A stretch of DNA of 64,000 nucleotides from Pseudomonas sp. K2I15 (GCF_002204795.1 NZ_NIXO01000006.1:62001-126000); one strand, 5' to 3'. Positions 8,753 to 19,653 are shown, counted from the stretch's first letter. Translations and numbers: made by a program. The notes: generated from the sequence alone by a model not told the origin.

Positions 8753-10039
8753 TTATTCGGCCGGGGTCTTGCCCTGGCGCTTCTCGATGATGTCTACCAG
8801 GCGCTTGGCCAGCGCCGGGTAGTTCTCGTCGAAGTGATGGCCGCCAGGCAGCTTCACCGCCTCGCCGACTGCAGTCTTCTCGGTGCAGCCGCTCTCGTCG
8901 ACTTCTTCGGCACCGTAGATGCACACCACCTTGTCGGCGGGCAGCTTGGCCATTTCCGGGCCGGTAGCGGCTTCTTTACCGGCATTGCCCAACCAGCCTT
9001 CCACTTCAATTTCGAAGCTGCCGGTGCGGGCGAAGGCCAGCAGGATGATCGCGTCTACACGCTGCTGCTCGCTTTCCGGCAGGCGGTTGTAGATGGCCGG
9101 CAATACATCGGCGCCGAACGAGTAACCGGTCAGCACAAAGCGCTTGGTGCCCCATTTCTGCCGGTAATGCTGCATCAGCTCGGAGAGGTCTTTGGCGCTT
9201 TGTTCCGGGCTCTTGTGCTGCCAGTAGTAGCGCAGGGTGTCGATACCGACCACCGGGTAGCCGATCTTGGCCATTTCCCCGGCCACGTCGCGGTCCAGGT
9301 CACGCCAGCCGCCGTCACCGGAGAGGAACAGGGTGACAGTGTCCTTGGCCTGGCCGGCAGGCACTTCGACCACCGGGATCGCCAGGCCGCCGTTGTCCGA
9401 ACCCACCAATTGCTTGCGCAGTTCGTTGTTCAGCACTTGCGGGTAGTGAACGTCGTAGTCGCTGATGCTGGTGGTGGCGCGCGGCGTGTCGCGTACGAAA
9501 CTGGCAGCATCATCGTCAGGGTTATCGTTCCAGGCCACCAGCCAATTGCCGTGGGCCGAGGTTTTCGGCAGTGGGTCGTTGCAGCCAGGTTGTACCAGCG
9601 CGAAGCCGACGGAGATGGCGTTGGCCTTGTCATCGTTCTGTGCGGCCAGCCAGCGCCAGGCCAGGGCTGCGCCAGGGCCGATGCCGCTGACCAGGGTCGC
9701 CGGGCCGGCAAGCTGGCCCAGGGCGGTTTGCAGGGCCTGTTCCTGCAGCTTGCAGTCGTCCTTCGGCAGGATCACCTGAACGATCTGCGCTGCGCCGCCC
9801 TGGCTTAGGGCGATCAATTGGCTGTCGGTCAGGGTTTCGTCGGCCAGCACGGCCACGGCCACCCGGGCCTTGGGTGCGGTGCCCGGGGTTACGCGGGTCA
9901 GGACGGTGCCGTCGGCCTGTGGCAGTTGTTCCAGAGTCGGTTGCGGTGCAGGGCGGTTCCAGTACCAGTAACCGCCACCAAGGATCAGTGCCAGTACCAC
10001 CAAAAATGCCAATACATACCGCCAGGAGCGTCGAATCAT
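8753..10039 (-). CDS. Periplasmic VirJ/AcvB-type hydrolase, probable aminoacyl-phosphatidylglycerol hydrolase
   Basis: 428 aa with one N-terminal membrane segment (residues 8-26) that should place the rest in the periplasm. The second half is an alpha/beta-hydrolase with SGDGGW at 240-245 and nucleophile elbow GYSFGAD (Ser307). It corresponds to P. aeruginosa PA0919, reported to hydrolyse alanyl-phosphatidylglycerol, and to Agrobacterium AcvB, which does so for lysyl-phosphatidylglycerol. The mprF stop and this start share one base (TGATG), so synthase and hydrolase are translationally coupled. This pairing supports a role in setting the level of aminoacylated lipid. Confidence 0.85.
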   Translation of the reverse strand: MIRRSWRYVLAFLVVLALILGGGYWYWNRPAPQPTLEQLPQADGTVLTRVTPGTAPKARVAVAVLADETLTDSQLIALSQGGAAQIVQVILPKDDCKLQEQALQTALGQLAGPATLVSGIGPGAALAWRWLAAQNDDKANAISVGFALVQPGCNDPLPKTSAHGNWLVAWNDNPDDDAASFVRDTPRATTSISDYDVHYPQVLNNELRKQLVGSDNGGLAIPVVEVPAGQAKDTVTLFLSGDGGWRDLDRDVAGEMAKIGYPVVGIDTLRYYWQHKSPEQSAKDLSELMQHYRQKWGTKRFVLTGYSFGADVLPAIYNRLPESEQQRVDAIILLAFARTGSFEIEVEGWLGNAGKEAATGPEMAKLPADKVVCIYGAEEVDESGCTEKTAVGEAVKLPGGHHFDENYPALAKRLVDIIEKRQGKTPAE

Positions 10040-12684
10040 CAGCGTTTCACCAATCCAGTCAAGCCGCCCGCAATCAGGGCGGCGGTGTCGGCCAGTGCCA
10101 CCAGCGGATCAAGTCCTGCGGGCACGGCCATATAACGGGGTTCCCAGTCAGGCTGGAACTTGTCTTTGAAGCGGCGCAAGCCTTGGAAGTTATACAGTTG
10201 CTCGCCACGGCGGAACACCATCGAGCCCAGGCGTTGGGTCAGCGGGGCGCCACGTCGTGGTTGCAGGCCCGACAACGGCACCATGCCGAGGCTGAAGCGG
10301 GCGTAGCCATGGTTCTTATAATGTTGAATCAGGCCGACCATCATGAATTCCATGGTCAACTTCGGCGCGTCCGGGTGCGCACGCATCAGGTCGAGACTGG
10401 CCAGGTCGTGGCTGTAGGTCTCAAGCAGGTTCGCAAACGCTACCGGGTGCCCTTCGAAGCGAATGATCGCAATACGAAAGTGCTTGAGGTAGTCGTCGCT
10501 GAATCGTCCGAGGGAAAAGCCTTTTTCCCGCACGTTCTTGCCGGTCAGCCACGCGTCGGAGATGACTTTCAGCTCCTCCATCGGGGCCTGGCCGGGCTCG
10601 TGGATCTCCAGGGACAGGCCGTCGCGGGTCCCGCGGTTCCAGGTGTAGCGCAGGTCCTTCATCTCTTTGCCCTTGGCTTCCAGGTCAAAGCGTTTCAGGT
10701 CTACCCGGGCTTCTTCGCCCAGCTTGATCGCGGTCAGGCCGATGTCCATGTAGTACGGCAGGTTCTCCGCGCGCACCTGGTAGAACACCGGACGGGCGTG
10801 GTGAATGTCGCACAGGTCACGGAACTGCCAGATCATCTCGGCCCGTTGCAGGGTCGGGCCGATCGGGTCATACAAGGCCACCAGGCTGCGACCGCGACGA
10901 GCGTACATCAGGAACGCCTCGTCGTTGGGGTGAAACAGCAGGGCTTTGTCGCCGGTCAGCGCCAGGCCGCCATCGGGTTGCGCCGAGTTCATCAGGATCT
11001 TGGTGGCGCGTTCCAGCTCGTCGGGTGTCGGCAAGTGGATGATCGGGCGTGCGGTGCGCAGCAGCCAGGTCAGCGAGACAACCACCAGCACCACGGCAGC
11101 GCCCAGCAGCGAGCGCAGGCCACGCGGGGCGTTCGCGTCGAGGGTGAACTGCCACCAAAGCTGATGGCTGTAGGGCACGTCCTGGTAGGCGAACAGCAGC
11201 AGCCAGATCGACGCACCCAGCACGCACACGCTGGCCACCAGGTACAGCGGCGAGAACGGCAGCTCAGTCAGGCGGCTGGCGCGATAGAACGAGCGCCGGA
11301 AGATCGCCAGCAGCACGGCGGTCATGGTCATCAGGCTGGCTTCTTCCCAGTCGAAACCCTTGAGCAGCGAGAGCAGGGCACCGGTCAGCAGCAGCACCAT
11401 GGTCAGCATCCACGCGGCCGACAACCGGCGACGCAGGCCCTGGGCCAATAGCAGGCAGAGCACGCCGATCAGGCTGGCACCAAAGTGCGAAGCGTCAATC
11501 AGGCGATGAGGAATCAGGAAGCCGATGTTTTCCAGGCGTGAGTCGATCTCCGGGGTTGCGCCGGAAAACAGCAGGACCACGCCGGACAAAAAAACCAGTA
11601 CGGCCAGGATCGGTGCAGCGAGGCCCGAGGCCGCCCGCAGGCTTTGTTGTGTCTGGAACAGGCGCTGGGCTTCATTGACCAGCAGGAACACACAGGCGAT
11701 CAACAGCGGCAGCACCACATAGATCATCCGGTACAGCAGCAATGCGGCGGCCAGTGGTGCGGCGCCGAGCTTGTCGGCAAAGGCCGCCAGCAGAATCGCC
11801 TCGAACACGCCGACACCGCCCGGTACATGGCTGAGCACGCCGGCGGCCAGGGCCAGCAGGTACACCAACAGGAACGGGCCAAAGGGCGGCGCTTCCGGTA
11901 GCAGCAGATACAGCACGGTAGCGGCAGCGGCGACGTCGAGGGCGGTGATGATCAGTTGCAGGAAGGTCAGGCGACGGCCCGGCAGGCGCAACGTGCGGCG
12001 CCCGGCCTTGACCAGCAGGTTGTCCGGGTAAGGTTGTTCCGGCAGGCGGCGGCGGTAAATGCCGATGCACAGCGCTGCGGTCAACAACAGCACAGCGCCT
12101 GCGATACCACCGAGCAGGCCGGCCGGTAAATGCAACGCGTTGGACGCGGCGGGCAAGTTGCTCAAGGTGGCCAGCGCAGCGAGTGGCGGCAGGGCGCAAC
12201 CGAGGGCCAGGCTGGCAAACACGGTCATGCGCGCCACTTCGGAGGCACCGATGCCATAGCGTGCATATAAACGGTAGCGTACCGAACCGCCCGAGAGCAT
12301 CGACAGGCCAATCGCGTTGCCGATGGCGAATGCGGTAAAGCCGCCGTAGGCCAAGGTCTTGGCAGGCAGCTTCACACCGGCATAGCGGGCGCCGGAAAAC
12401 TCATAGCCCAACAAAATGATAAAGCCTGCGACCGCGGCACCGAAGGCACCCAGCAGTGCAGGCTTGGGCACTTCCAGGATCGAATCGTGGAGCGCGTACA
12501 GGTCCAGCTCAAGCAGCAGGTGGCGACAAGCGATAAGGGCGATTGCGAACAGCAACAAGGTGACGGCCAGCCCGATGGGTTGGCGGTATTTGCTCAACAG
12601 ATCCAGCCAGCGCAAACGGGTGGGAGTGATCGGTTGTGTCGCTGTGACAGTGTCTTGTGGTTCAGACGAGTTGGCGCGCATCAA
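10039..12684 (-). CDS. mprF: Aminoacyl-phosphatidylglycerol synthase/flippase MprF
   Basis: 881-aa integral membrane protein. The N-terminal part (to about residue 530) has many hydrophobic helices and contains the flippase region. The C-terminal cytoplasmic DUF2156 domain transfers an amino acid from aminoacyl-tRNA to phosphatidylglycerol. The P. aeruginosa homologue next to the same hydrolase makes alanyl-PG, which lowers membrane negative charge and raises tolerance to cationic agents. The second Met, one residue in, is an equally possible start. The downstream hydrolase overlaps by one base. Confidence 0.92.
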   Translation of the reverse strand: MMRANSSEPQDTVTATQPITPTRLRWLDLLSKYRQPIGLAVTLLLFAIALIACRHLLLELDLYALHDSILEVPKPALLGAFGAAVAGFIILLGYEFSGARYAGVKLPAKTLAYGGFTAFAIGNAIGLSMLSGGSVRYRLYARYGIGASEVARMTVFASLALGCALPPLAALATLSNLPAASNALHLPAGLLGGIAGAVLLLTAALCIGIYRRRLPEQPYPDNLLVKAGRRTLRLPGRRLTFLQLIITALDVAAAATVLYLLLPEAPPFGPFLLVYLLALAAGVLSHVPGGVGVFEAILLAAFADKLGAAPLAAALLLYRMIYVVLPLLIACVFLLVNEAQRLFQTQQSLRAASGLAAPILAVLVFLSGVVLLFSGATPEIDSRLENIGFLIPHRLIDASHFGASLIGVLCLLLAQGLRRRLSAAWMLTMVLLLTGALLSLLKGFDWEEASLMTMTAVLLAIFRRSFYRASRLTELPFSPLYLVASVCVLGASIWLLLFAYQDVPYSHQLWWQFTLDANAPRGLRSLLGAAVVLVVVSLTWLLRTARPIIHLPTPDELERATKILMNSAQPDGGLALTGDKALLFHPNDEAFLMYARRGRSLVALYDPIGPTLQRAEMIWQFRDLCDIHHARPVFYQVRAENLPYYMDIGLTAIKLGEEARVDLKRFDLEAKGKEMKDLRYTWNRGTRDGLSLEIHEPGQAPMEELKVISDAWLTGKNVREKGFSLGRFSDDYLKHFRIAIIRFEGHPVAFANLLETYSHDLASLDLMRAHPDAPKLTMEFMMVGLIQHYKNHGYARFSLGMVPLSGLQPRRGAPLTQRLGSMVFRRGEQLYNFQGLRRFKDKFQPDWEPRYMAVPAGLDPLVALADTAALIAGGLTGLVKR

Positions 12685-12923
12685 TCACCTCTTGGATTGT
12701 GCGCGACAGGATGGAGGTATCCAGCCAAGTTACCAATCCCTATGGACAAAATAATTACAAATATTAACGCGTATCGCGCGGTGCAGCGACAGCGCCCATT
12801 GGTCGTAGAAGGACAGTGCTTGAAGACTTAGCATAGCTTGCAATGAGATGGACTCTACAAACCGTGTACGGTTTCATGAAAGATGCCATGCCATTGTTTC
12901 AAAAGGGCTTTTTCGTCAGATAC

Positions 12924-12955
12924 AAAAAAGGCCACTCTTTCGAGCAGCCTTTTTT
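12924..12955 (-). terminator. Terminator of the first initiator tRNA gene
   Basis: AAAAAAGGC...GCCTTTTTT hairpin just after the tRNA 3' end on the minus strand. A nearly identical copy follows the second tRNA gene. Confidence 0.85.
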
Positions 12956-12961
12956 GATGTT

Positions 12962-13038
<77 letters not shown>

Positions 13039-13206
13039 TCTGTGTGGCGGCATTCTACAGAGCAACGGCGGGGTGTCAACCGTTAATCGGCCAATGGGTC
13101 AAATAAGTGCAAATTAGCCTTGGATTGTCACGCGCGAGCGCTAAGTGCGCGATTGGGAAAGGTTTTTTGTCAGACAATCGAAAAGAGGGATAAAACAGAC
13201 ACGCAC

Positions 13207-13238
13207 AAAAAAGGCCACTCTTTCGAGTAGCCTTTTTT
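13207..13238 (-). terminator. Terminator of the second initiator tRNA gene
   Basis: Same hairpin as at 12924-12955 with a single change in the loop, followed by six T on the minus strand. Confidence 0.85.
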
Positions 13239-13244
13239 GATGTT

Positions 13245-13321
<77 letters not shown>

Positions 13322-13539
13322 TCTGTGTGTCGGCATTCTACAGAGGAACGCGAGTGTGTCAACCGCTGATTCAAAGAAAAGCGCTTGTGGTTCAATCGGT
13401 TAGCTCTCCAAGGCGGCCCCTTGATAGGGCTCGGGGCCAGTCTGGCCAAGGCTTTCAGCTCTATTGGGGGGTGGGTTTCGATTGATAAAATGAATTCATC
13501 TCTGAATTTTCCTACCGCTTAGGCGGAAGATTCAAACTA

Positions 13540-13555
13540 CTGGTGCTATATACAG
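13540..13555. promoter_or_regulatory. LexA (SOS) box of dinB
   Basis: CTGGTGCTATATACAG fits CTG-N10-CAG with an AT-rich centre and ACAG right half, one change from the CTGT-N8-ACAG consensus. It ends 57 bp before the dinB start, the only gene it could control. The rest of the 13322-13612 spacer shows no gene. Confidence 0.8.
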
Positions 13556-13612
13556 GTGTGAGTGAGATACTGCCCGCCTGTTCGTTTTCTGCCCTGAACC
13601 ACTGCCTTATAT

Positions 13613-14674
13613 ATGACGCAGCGCAAAATCATCCACGTCGACTGTGATTGCTTCTACGCCGCCATCGAGATGCGCGACGACCCGACCCTGGCGCAAAAGC
13701 CCTTGGCGGTTGGTGGCTCGGCAGACCGTCGTGGCGTGATCGCGACCTGCAACTACGAAGCCCGGGCGTACGGGGTGCGCTCAGCCATGTCGTCCCGGCA
13801 CGCCTTGAAGCTGTGCCCGGACCTGACCATCGTCAAGCCGCGCATGGATGCTTATAAAGAGGCATCAAAGGAAATCCAGACGATCTTTCGCGATTACACC
13901 GACCTGATCGAGCCGTTGTCGCTGGACGAGGCCTACCTGGACGTCTCCGACAGCCCGCATTTTGGCGGCAGCGCCACGCGCATTGCCCAGGACATTCGTC
14001 GGCGGGTCTCCAACCAATTGCACATCACCGTTTCTGCAGGCGTGGCGCCGAACAAGTTTCTCGCCAAGATCGCCAGCGACTGGAAAAAGCCCAATGGGCT
14101 GTTTGTGATCACCCCGGACCAGGTCGAAGACTTCGTCTCGGCGCTGCCGGTGAAAAAGCTCCACGGCGTGGGCAAGGTGACCGCCGACAAGCTGACGCGG
14201 CTGGGGATTGAGGATTGTCTGCAACTGCGCGAGTGGAACAAGCTGGCGCTGGTGAGGGAATTCGGCAGTTTTGGCGAACGCCTCTGGAGCCTGGCCCGTG
14301 GGATCGATGACCGTGTGGTGCAGAACGATAGCCGCCGGCAATCCATCAGTGTGGAAAACACCTACGATGTCGACCTGCCGGATTTGCCCAGTTGCCTGGA
14401 AAAACTGCCTGAACTGATGGACACCCTGGCCGGGCGCATGGCGCGCATCGACAGCAGCTATCGGGCGGGCAAGCCGTTCGTCAAAGTGAAGTTCCACGAC
14501 TTTACCCAGACGACCCTGGAGCAGGCCGGGGCAGGGCGGGATCTGGAGAGTTACCGGCAGTTGCTGACCCAGGCGTTCAATCGCGGCGGCAAGCCGGTGC
14601 GATTGCTGGGGATAGGCGTGCGTTTGCTGGATTTGAGCAACGGCAATGAACAGCTGGAGCTGTTCAGCCGTTAA
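13613..14674 (+). CDS. dinB: DNA polymerase IV (Y-family)
   Basis: 353-aa translesion polymerase. Catalytic acidic residues are Asp10 (HVDCDCFYAA) and Asp105-Glu106 (SLDEAYLDV). Palm, fingers, thumb and little-finger domains are complete. The C-terminal QLELF (347-351) is a sliding-clamp binding motif. The ATG at 13613 lacks a clear Shine-Dalgarno sequence, which suggests weak translation. A LexA box upstream indicates SOS induction. The gene order after mprF matches P. aeruginosa. Confidence 0.95.
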   Translation: MTQRKIIHVDCDCFYAAIEMRDDPTLAQKPLAVGGSADRRGVIATCNYEARAYGVRSAMSSRHALKLCPDLTIVKPRMDAYKEASKEIQTIFRDYTDLIEPLSLDEAYLDVSDSPHFGGSATRIAQDIRRRVSNQLHITVSAGVAPNKFLAKIASDWKKPNGLFVITPDQVEDFVSALPVKKLHGVGKVTADKLTRLGIEDCLQLREWNKLALVREFGSFGERLWSLARGIDDRVVQNDSRRQSISVENTYDVDLPDLPSCLEKLPELMDTLAGRMARIDSSYRAGKPFVKVKFHDFTQTTLEQAGAGRDLESYRQLLTQAFNRGGKPVRLLGIGVRLLDLSNGNEQLELFSR

Positions 14675-15628
14675 CTACCTTGCCCCGGGGTCCGCCACCA
14701 GGCGACCAGCATCCTTGGTCAATGCCTGCAAGAATTCCTGCTGCAACTCCGGATCATTGCGGGTCAGCTCGATCAGGCTTTGCTCCAGCTCGCTGGCTTC
14801 TTCTTCCAGGCCCAACTCCGACAGACGCTTGACCCGGTGCACCCACTCGTTGACCTCGTCGTCTTCCAGGTCGTCGTAGATCAACCCGTGAGCTTCGAGC
14901 AATTTGCCCCGCAGGGTGCTGCTGATGGCCAGGGATGAGTCCGAGTGCACGTCATCCTGGGCATCTTCAACACTGATCTTCAGGGTGCTGATGCGGTTCA
15001 GGTCCTGCTCGGCAAACGGGCTGTCCAACAGGTTGAGGCGCAGTACACCATTACGGTCGGTGGTCAGCTCATGGGTTTGCTTGCCAGCCGTTACCTGTAC
15101 CGGGCGCTCGCTCCAGGGCAGGCTCGAATACTCCACGCGCTTGTCGCGCTGGACTTCATCGATACCTGCCAGGTTCTGCTGCGCACGACCGTTGGATTGC
15201 ACGTTCATGAACGGGTTAATCCCGTCCACGCCGTAGCTGAGCCAATCGCGGGTCATGCTGGCAGGCAGGTTGCCCAGGGCGAAGATATTCGCCACGTTGG
15301 CGCCGACGCCCGCCACCAGCGCGACCGCGCCAAAGGGCATCTCATAGAGTTTGCGCCAAGGCTGGTAGGGCGTGTAGCGGTCGTAGCGACGGCTGACTTC
15401 GAATTCGGTGACCTCAAAGGTCTTTTGCTCGTGAATGCGCACCCGGCGTTGCGGCAGCTCCAGCACTTTGGGTTCGCCCACATCGATCTGCAGGCTGTGA
15501 TCGAGCAATTTGCGCTCGATGCGTTCCTCGTGCTCGCTGCGTTGGGACATTTGGTTGGCGCAGCCGCTGACCAGCAGGGCGCCACATAACGTGGCGCCCC
15601 CCAGGGCTATGGTGTTTCGCTTGAACAT
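14675..15628 (-). CDS. Putative lipoprotein of unknown function, downstream of proS
   Basis: 317 aa. Signal peptide with lipobox LVSGC predicts lipidation at Cys23. A short glycine- and alanine-rich hydrophobic stretch lies near residues 99-120 (FGAVALVAGVGANVANIFAL). The C-terminal 60 residues are highly acidic and probably helical (LEDDEVNEWV...LEEEASELEQSL). It follows proS by 20 bp on the same strand and is likely co-transcribed. A protein of this kind follows proS in P. aeruginosa too. I recognise no domain. Confidence 0.8.
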   Translation of the reverse strand: MFKRNTIALGGATLCGALLVSGCANQMSQRSEHEERIERKLLDHSLQIDVGEPKVLELPQRRVRIHEQKTFEVTEFEVSRRYDRYTPYQPWRKLYEMPFGAVALVAGVGANVANIFALGNLPASMTRDWLSYGVDGINPFMNVQSNGRAQQNLAGIDEVQRDKRVEYSSLPWSERPVQVTAGKQTHELTTDRNGVLRLNLLDSPFAEQDLNRISTLKISVEDAQDDVHSDSSLAISSTLRGKLLEAHGLIYDDLEDDEVNEWVHRVKRLSELGLEEEASELEQSLIELTRNDPELQQEFLQALTKDAGRLVADPGAR

Positions 15629-15648
15629 GACGACTCTTGATCTGGTTT

Positions 15649-17364
15649 TCAGCGACGAATACGCGCCTGAAGGAAAGACAGCACGTCAGCCACCGGCAAC
15701 GGTTGGGCTTCGGCTTCGGTCCGGCTCTTGTATTCCAGATTGCCATCGGCCAGGCCGCGGTCACTGACCACGATCCGGTGCGGGATGCCAATCAGTTCCA
15801 TGTCGGCGAACTTGATGCCCGGGCTGGTTTTCTTGTCCCGATCATCCAGCAACACTTCAAAACCGGCAGCCGTCAGTTCGGCATACAGTTTGTCGGTGGC
15901 TTCGCGTACTTGCTCGGTTTCGTAGCGCAGCGGTACGAGGGCAACCTGGAATGGCGCCAGGGCGTCGCTCCAGATGATGCCTTTCTCGTCGTTGTTCTGC
16001 TCGATGGCAGCTGCAACCACGCGGGATACGCCAATACCGTAGCAACCCATTTCGAGGGTGATCGGCTTGCCGTTCTCGCCCAGCACTTCGCACTTCATCG
16101 CCTTGCTGTACTTGTTGCCCAGCTGGAAGATGTGCCCGACTTCGATGCCGCGCTTGATTTCCAGGGTGCCCTTGCCATCCGGGCTTGGGTCGCCTGCAAC
16201 CACGTTGCGCAGGTCGGCCACGGTCGGAACCGGCAGGTCACGTTCCCAGTTCACGCCGAAGTAGTGTTTGTCATCGATGTTGGCACCGATGCCGAAGTCG
16301 CTCATCAGCTCGACCGAACGGTCGATGATGATCGGCAGCGGCAGGTTCAGCGGGCCCAAAGAGCCAGCACCGGCGCCAATGGCGTCGCGCAGTTCGGAGT
16401 CGGTGGCCATGACCAGCGGGCTGGCAACGCCTGGCTGCTGGGCGGCTTTGATTTCGTTGAGCTCGTGGTCACCACGGATCACCAGGGCGATCAGCTTGCC
16501 TTCTTCCTCGGCACGCACGATCAGGGTCTTGATGGTCTTTTCAATCGGCAGATTGAATTTCTCCACCAGGGCCGCGATGGTCTTGGTCTCAGGCGTGTCC
16601 ACCAGGCGCAGCTCTTCGCTTGGCGCAGGGCGGGAGGTTTCCCGTGGCACGGCTTCGGCTTTCTCGATGTTCGCCGCGTAGTCGGAACCGTTGCTGAACA
16701 CGATATCGTCTTCACCGGATTCGGCCAGCACGTGGAATTCGTGGGAGCCGGCACCGCCGATGGAACCGTTGTCTGCTTCAACCGGGCGGAACTTCAGGCC
16801 CAGACGAGTGAACACGTTGCAGTAAGCGGTGTGCATGCGGTCGTAGGTGACCTGCAGGGACGCCTGGTCCGGGTGGAACGAATAGGCGTCCTTCATGATG
16901 AATTCGCGGCCGCGCATCAAACCGAAGCGTGGGCGGATTTCGTCACGGAATTTGGTCTGGATCTGATACAGGTTGAGGGGCAGTTGTTTATAGCTGCTCA
17001 ACTCGTTGCGCATCAGGTCAGTGATCACTTCTTCGTGGGTCGGGCCGGCGCAGAAATCGCGGCCATGACGGTCCTTGAAACGCAGCAATTCAGGGCCGTA
17101 CTCTTCCCAGCGCCCGGATTCCTGCCACAGCTCAGCCGGTTGGGTGCTCGGCATCAACACTTCCAGAGAGCCGGCAGCGTTCATTTCTTCACGAACGATG
17201 GCTTCGACCTTGCGCATCACCTTCAAGCCCATGGGCAGCCAGGTGTACAGGCCCGAGGCCAGTTTGCGGATCATGCCGGCGCGCAGCATCAGCTGATGGC
17301 TGATCACAACCGCGTCGGAAGGCGTTTCTTTCTGTGTGGCGAGCAAATATTGACTGGTGCGCAT
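15649..17364 (-). CDS. proS: Prolyl-tRNA synthetase
   Basis: 571-aa class II synthetase of the bacterial type, charging tRNA-Pro with proline. The start [20 protein letters not shown] is typical. Motif 2 lies around [21 protein letters not shown], the YbaK-like editing insertion spans roughly 230-390, and motif 3 ([14 protein letters not shown]) and the anticodon domain follow. The length equals E. coli ProS (572). A lipoprotein gene follows by 20 bp. Confidence 0.97.
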   Translation of the reverse strand: MRTSQYLLATQKETPSDAVVISHQLMLRAGMIRKLASGLYTWLPMGLKVMRKVEAIVREEMNAAGSLEVLMPSTQPAELWQESGRWEEYGPELLRFKDRHGRDFCAGPTHEEVITDLMRNELSSYKQLPLNLYQIQTKFRDEIRPRFGLMRGREFIMKDAYSFHPDQASLQVTYDRMHTAYCNVFTRLGLKFRPVEADNGSIGGAGSHEFHVLAESGEDDIVFSNGSDYAANIEKAEAVPRETSRPAPSEELRLVDTPETKTIAALVEKFNLPIEKTIKTLIVRAEEEGKLIALVIRGDHELNEIKAAQQPGVASPLVMATDSELRDAIGAGAGSLGPLNLPLPIIIDRSVELMSDFGIGANIDDKHYFGVNWERDLPVPTVADLRNVVAGDPSPDGKGTLEIKRGIEVGHIFQLGNKYSKAMKCEVLGENGKPITLEMGCYGIGVSRVVAAAIEQNNDEKGIIWSDALAPFQVALVPLRYETEQVREATDKLYAELTAAGFEVLLDDRDKKTSPGIKFADMELIGIPHRIVVSDRGLADGNLEYKSRTEAEAQPLPVADVLSFLQARIRR

Positions 17365-17456
17365 GGTAGGCCGTTGTCGGTTGCTTGGACTTGAAATGAC
17401 GTTGGATTGTACGGGCGCAAACTGCCGACGTACAGGTATCAGACTGTAGGGCTGTT

Positions 17457-17556
17457 TGTAGGAGCGAGCTTGCTCGCGAAGATCGTCAACGATTACACGG
17501 GAAACCAGGATAAACGCGGTGCCTGTGAATTCTTCGCGAGCAAGCTCGCTCCTGCA
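17457..17556. repeat. REPIN-type palindrome, GAGCGAGC variant
   Basis: Inverted copies of GGAGCGAGCTTGCTCGCGAA surround a 50-bp centre. The centre, read in reverse, resembles the centres of the copies at 24776 and 32026. It lies between the ampG-like gene and proS. Confidence 0.88.
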
Positions 17557-17560
17557 GGGC

Positions 17561-19093
17561 TCAGCTTTCTTCGGGAGGATTCAACCGAATCCGCCGGCTT
17601 TCCTGAAACCAGTGCAAGGCAATCAGGATCAGCGTCGGCACACCCAGCAGGCAGGTGATCAGGAAGAAGTTGTGGTAACCGAACTTCTCGACCATCACCC
17701 CCGAATACCCGCCGATCAAACGTGGCAGCAGCAACATGATTGAACTGAGCAAGGCGTATTGGGTGGCGGAGAATTTCAGGTTGGTCAGGCTCGACAAATA
17801 CGCAACAAACGCCGAGGTCGCCATCCCAGAGCTGAAGTTATCCAGGGAAATGGTGAAAATCAGCATCTGCAGGTCTGGGCCCATGTCCGCGAGCATCACG
17901 AACAGCAGGTTGGTACCGGCCGATGCGATGCCGCCGATAAACAGGATCGGCAGGATGCCGAACCGCACGATCAGCAGCCCACCCATGCCAGCACCCAGCA
18001 GCGTCATGATCAGGCCGAAGACCTTGCTGACGCCGGCGATCTGGTCCTTGGTGAAACCCTGGTCGATATAGAACACGTTGGCCATTACGCCCATCACCGT
18101 GTCCGACATGCGATAGGTGGCAATCAGCCCCAGCAGCAGGAAGGCCTGCCAGCGGTAGCGCAGGATAAAGTCGTTGACCGGTGTGAGCACCGGCGCCAGG
18201 CCCCGGCGGCCCATGGCCGACAGGCACAGGGTGGTCAGGATGATATAGAGGATGGCCCGCAGGAACGCGCGGTCTTCCAGCAGCAGATCGAGCAGGCTGA
18301 CGCCATGGAACAGCACGCTGGCGAAGTCAGTGTTGTATAGCTGGGTAAACATCGCCGGTACTGACACCAGCAGCACGATCAACACGAACACCGACACCAA
18401 CTGGTGAGCAAAGCTGTAGCGCCCGGCCTGCAATTGGGTGCGCAGTGGCACATTGGGTTCGCGCATGAACAGGGTGGTCAGTAACGCAGGCACCATCAGC
18501 GCGCCAAACAGCACATACGTGCCGGCCCATGCCGAGTGCTTGTAATTGAAGCCGGTGGAGCCGAAGCCTTCAGCGAAAAACAGTGCGCCGGCGGTGGCCA
18601 GCAGCGCGGCAATTCGATAGCCAGACATATAGCTGGCGGCCAGCGCAGCCTGGCGGCTGTCGTCGGCGATTTCCAGGCGGTAGGCGTCTACGGCGATATC
18701 TTGGGTGGCGGAAGCGAAAGCGACGATAACGGCAATGGCGATCAGCCAGGACAGGTGCTTTTGTGGATCGCAGAAGCCCATGCCGATCAATCCGAGGATC
18801 ACCAGCGTCTGGGACAGTACCAACCAGGACCGACGACGTCCGAGCTTGCCGAGCAGCGGCAGGCGCCATTGGTCGAGCAAGGGCGACCAGACCCACTTGA
18901 AGGCATAGGCCAGGCCGATCAGGCTTGCGTAACCGATGGTTTCGCGGGCCACGCCGGCCTCGCGCAACCATACCGAGAGCGTCGAGAACACCAACATGTA
19001 AGGCAAGCCGGCAGCAAAGCCGAGCAGCAACAGCACTAACGTCGAGGGGCTGGCATAGGCGGCGAGCGCGGCGCGCCAGGTTTTACGGGGCAT
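17561..19093 (-). CDS. ampG: AmpG-type muropeptide permease (MFS)
   Basis: 510-aa inner-membrane MFS transporter with about 14 hydrophobic segments. AmpG imports GlcNAc-anhydroMurNAc peptides for cell-wall recycling and indirectly governs AmpC beta-lactamase induction. Family segments include [20 protein letters not shown] at the N-terminus and [11 protein letters not shown] after helix 4. Pseudomonads have two paralogues (AmpG and AmpP); neighbours resemble the ampG locus, but I cannot exclude the other. The atl gene starts upstream with a 43-bp gap on the same strand. Confidence 0.85.
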   Translation of the reverse strand: MPRKTWRAALAAYASPSTLVLLLLGFAAGLPYMLVFSTLSVWLREAGVARETIGYASLIGLAYAFKWVWSPLLDQWRLPLLGKLGRRRSWLVLSQTLVILGLIGMGFCDPQKHLSWLIAIAVIVAFASATQDIAVDAYRLEIADDSRQAALAASYMSGYRIAALLATAGALFFAEGFGSTGFNYKHSAWAGTYVLFGALMVPALLTTLFMREPNVPLRTQLQAGRYSFAHQLVSVFVLIVLLVSVPAMFTQLYNTDFASVLFHGVSLLDLLLEDRAFLRAILYIILTTLCLSAMGRRGLAPVLTPVNDFILRYRWQAFLLLGLIATYRMSDTVMGVMANVFYIDQGFTKDQIAGVSKVFGLIMTLLGAGMGGLLIVRFGILPILFIGGIASAGTNLLFVMLADMGPDLQMLIFTISLDNFSSGMATSAFVAYLSSLTNLKFSATQYALLSSIMLLLPRLIGGYSGVMVEKFGYHNFFLITCLLGVPTLILIALHWFQESRRIRLNPPEES

Positions 19094-19136
19094 GGGCTGG
19101 AGTCTGCCTCAGAATTACGCAAATAAAGCGCGCACT

Positions 19137-19499
19137 CTAACCGCTGTGCTCTACCGGGCGCCAGCCATGACGCTGAATATCAACGCGATTATTCAGGATG
19201 CTGATGCCTTCGCCGCGCAAACGCGCGCGTTGCTCGTCACCGGAGGCACTGCCCACCGGCAGACTTATCCGACCACCGGCACCCAACACGCGGTGCCAAG
19301 GCAGTTTGGTGCCCTCGGGCAGTTGGCTCAGAGTGCGGCCCACCCAGCGTGCGGCACGACCCAAACCGGCCAGGTGCGCCAGCTCCCCGTAGCTGATTAC
19401 GCAGCCTTCGGGCACTTGGGCGAGGGTCAGGTACAGCACGGTGCGGCGCATTTCAGCGGGGCTTTGCGGGGCGTCGGTCGTTTCGTTCACGGTGGGCAT
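19137..19499 (-). CDS. Alkyltransferase-like protein (Atl/YbaZ)
   Basis: 120 aa. MGMT-type DNA-binding domain with SYGELAHLAGLGRAARWVG. In the active-site motif PCHRV the cysteine is replaced by tryptophan (PWHRV, Trp68). That is the hallmark of alkyltransferase-like proteins, which bind O6-alkylguanine and hand it to nucleotide excision repair. The ATG at 19499 is chosen because the upstream residues of the longer frame are not conserved. It sits 43 bp upstream of ampG in the same direction. Confidence 0.9.
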   Translation of the reverse strand: MPTVNETTDAPQSPAEMRRTVLYLTLAQVPEGCVISYGELAHLAGLGRAARWVGRTLSQLPEGTKLPWHRVLGAGGRISLPVGSASGDEQRARLRGEGISILNNRVDIQRHGWRPVEHSG

Positions 19500-19653
19500 A
19501 TCCGATGAAAATATCCGGCTATTCGTAGGAAATGTCTGCAAATGTAACGCTGAGAGCGGAACTCGATGCAAATACCCGAGTCAGTCTTTGCTAAGAAGTT
19601 ATCCACCCCGATAATGCCCGTTTTTTCGCCAAACTCGAGCCCCATATCTGCTT

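Noticed and set aside
19137..19499. Functional O6-methylguanine-DNA methyltransferase
   Set aside because: The acceptor Cys is Trp68, so the protein cannot take up the alkyl group.
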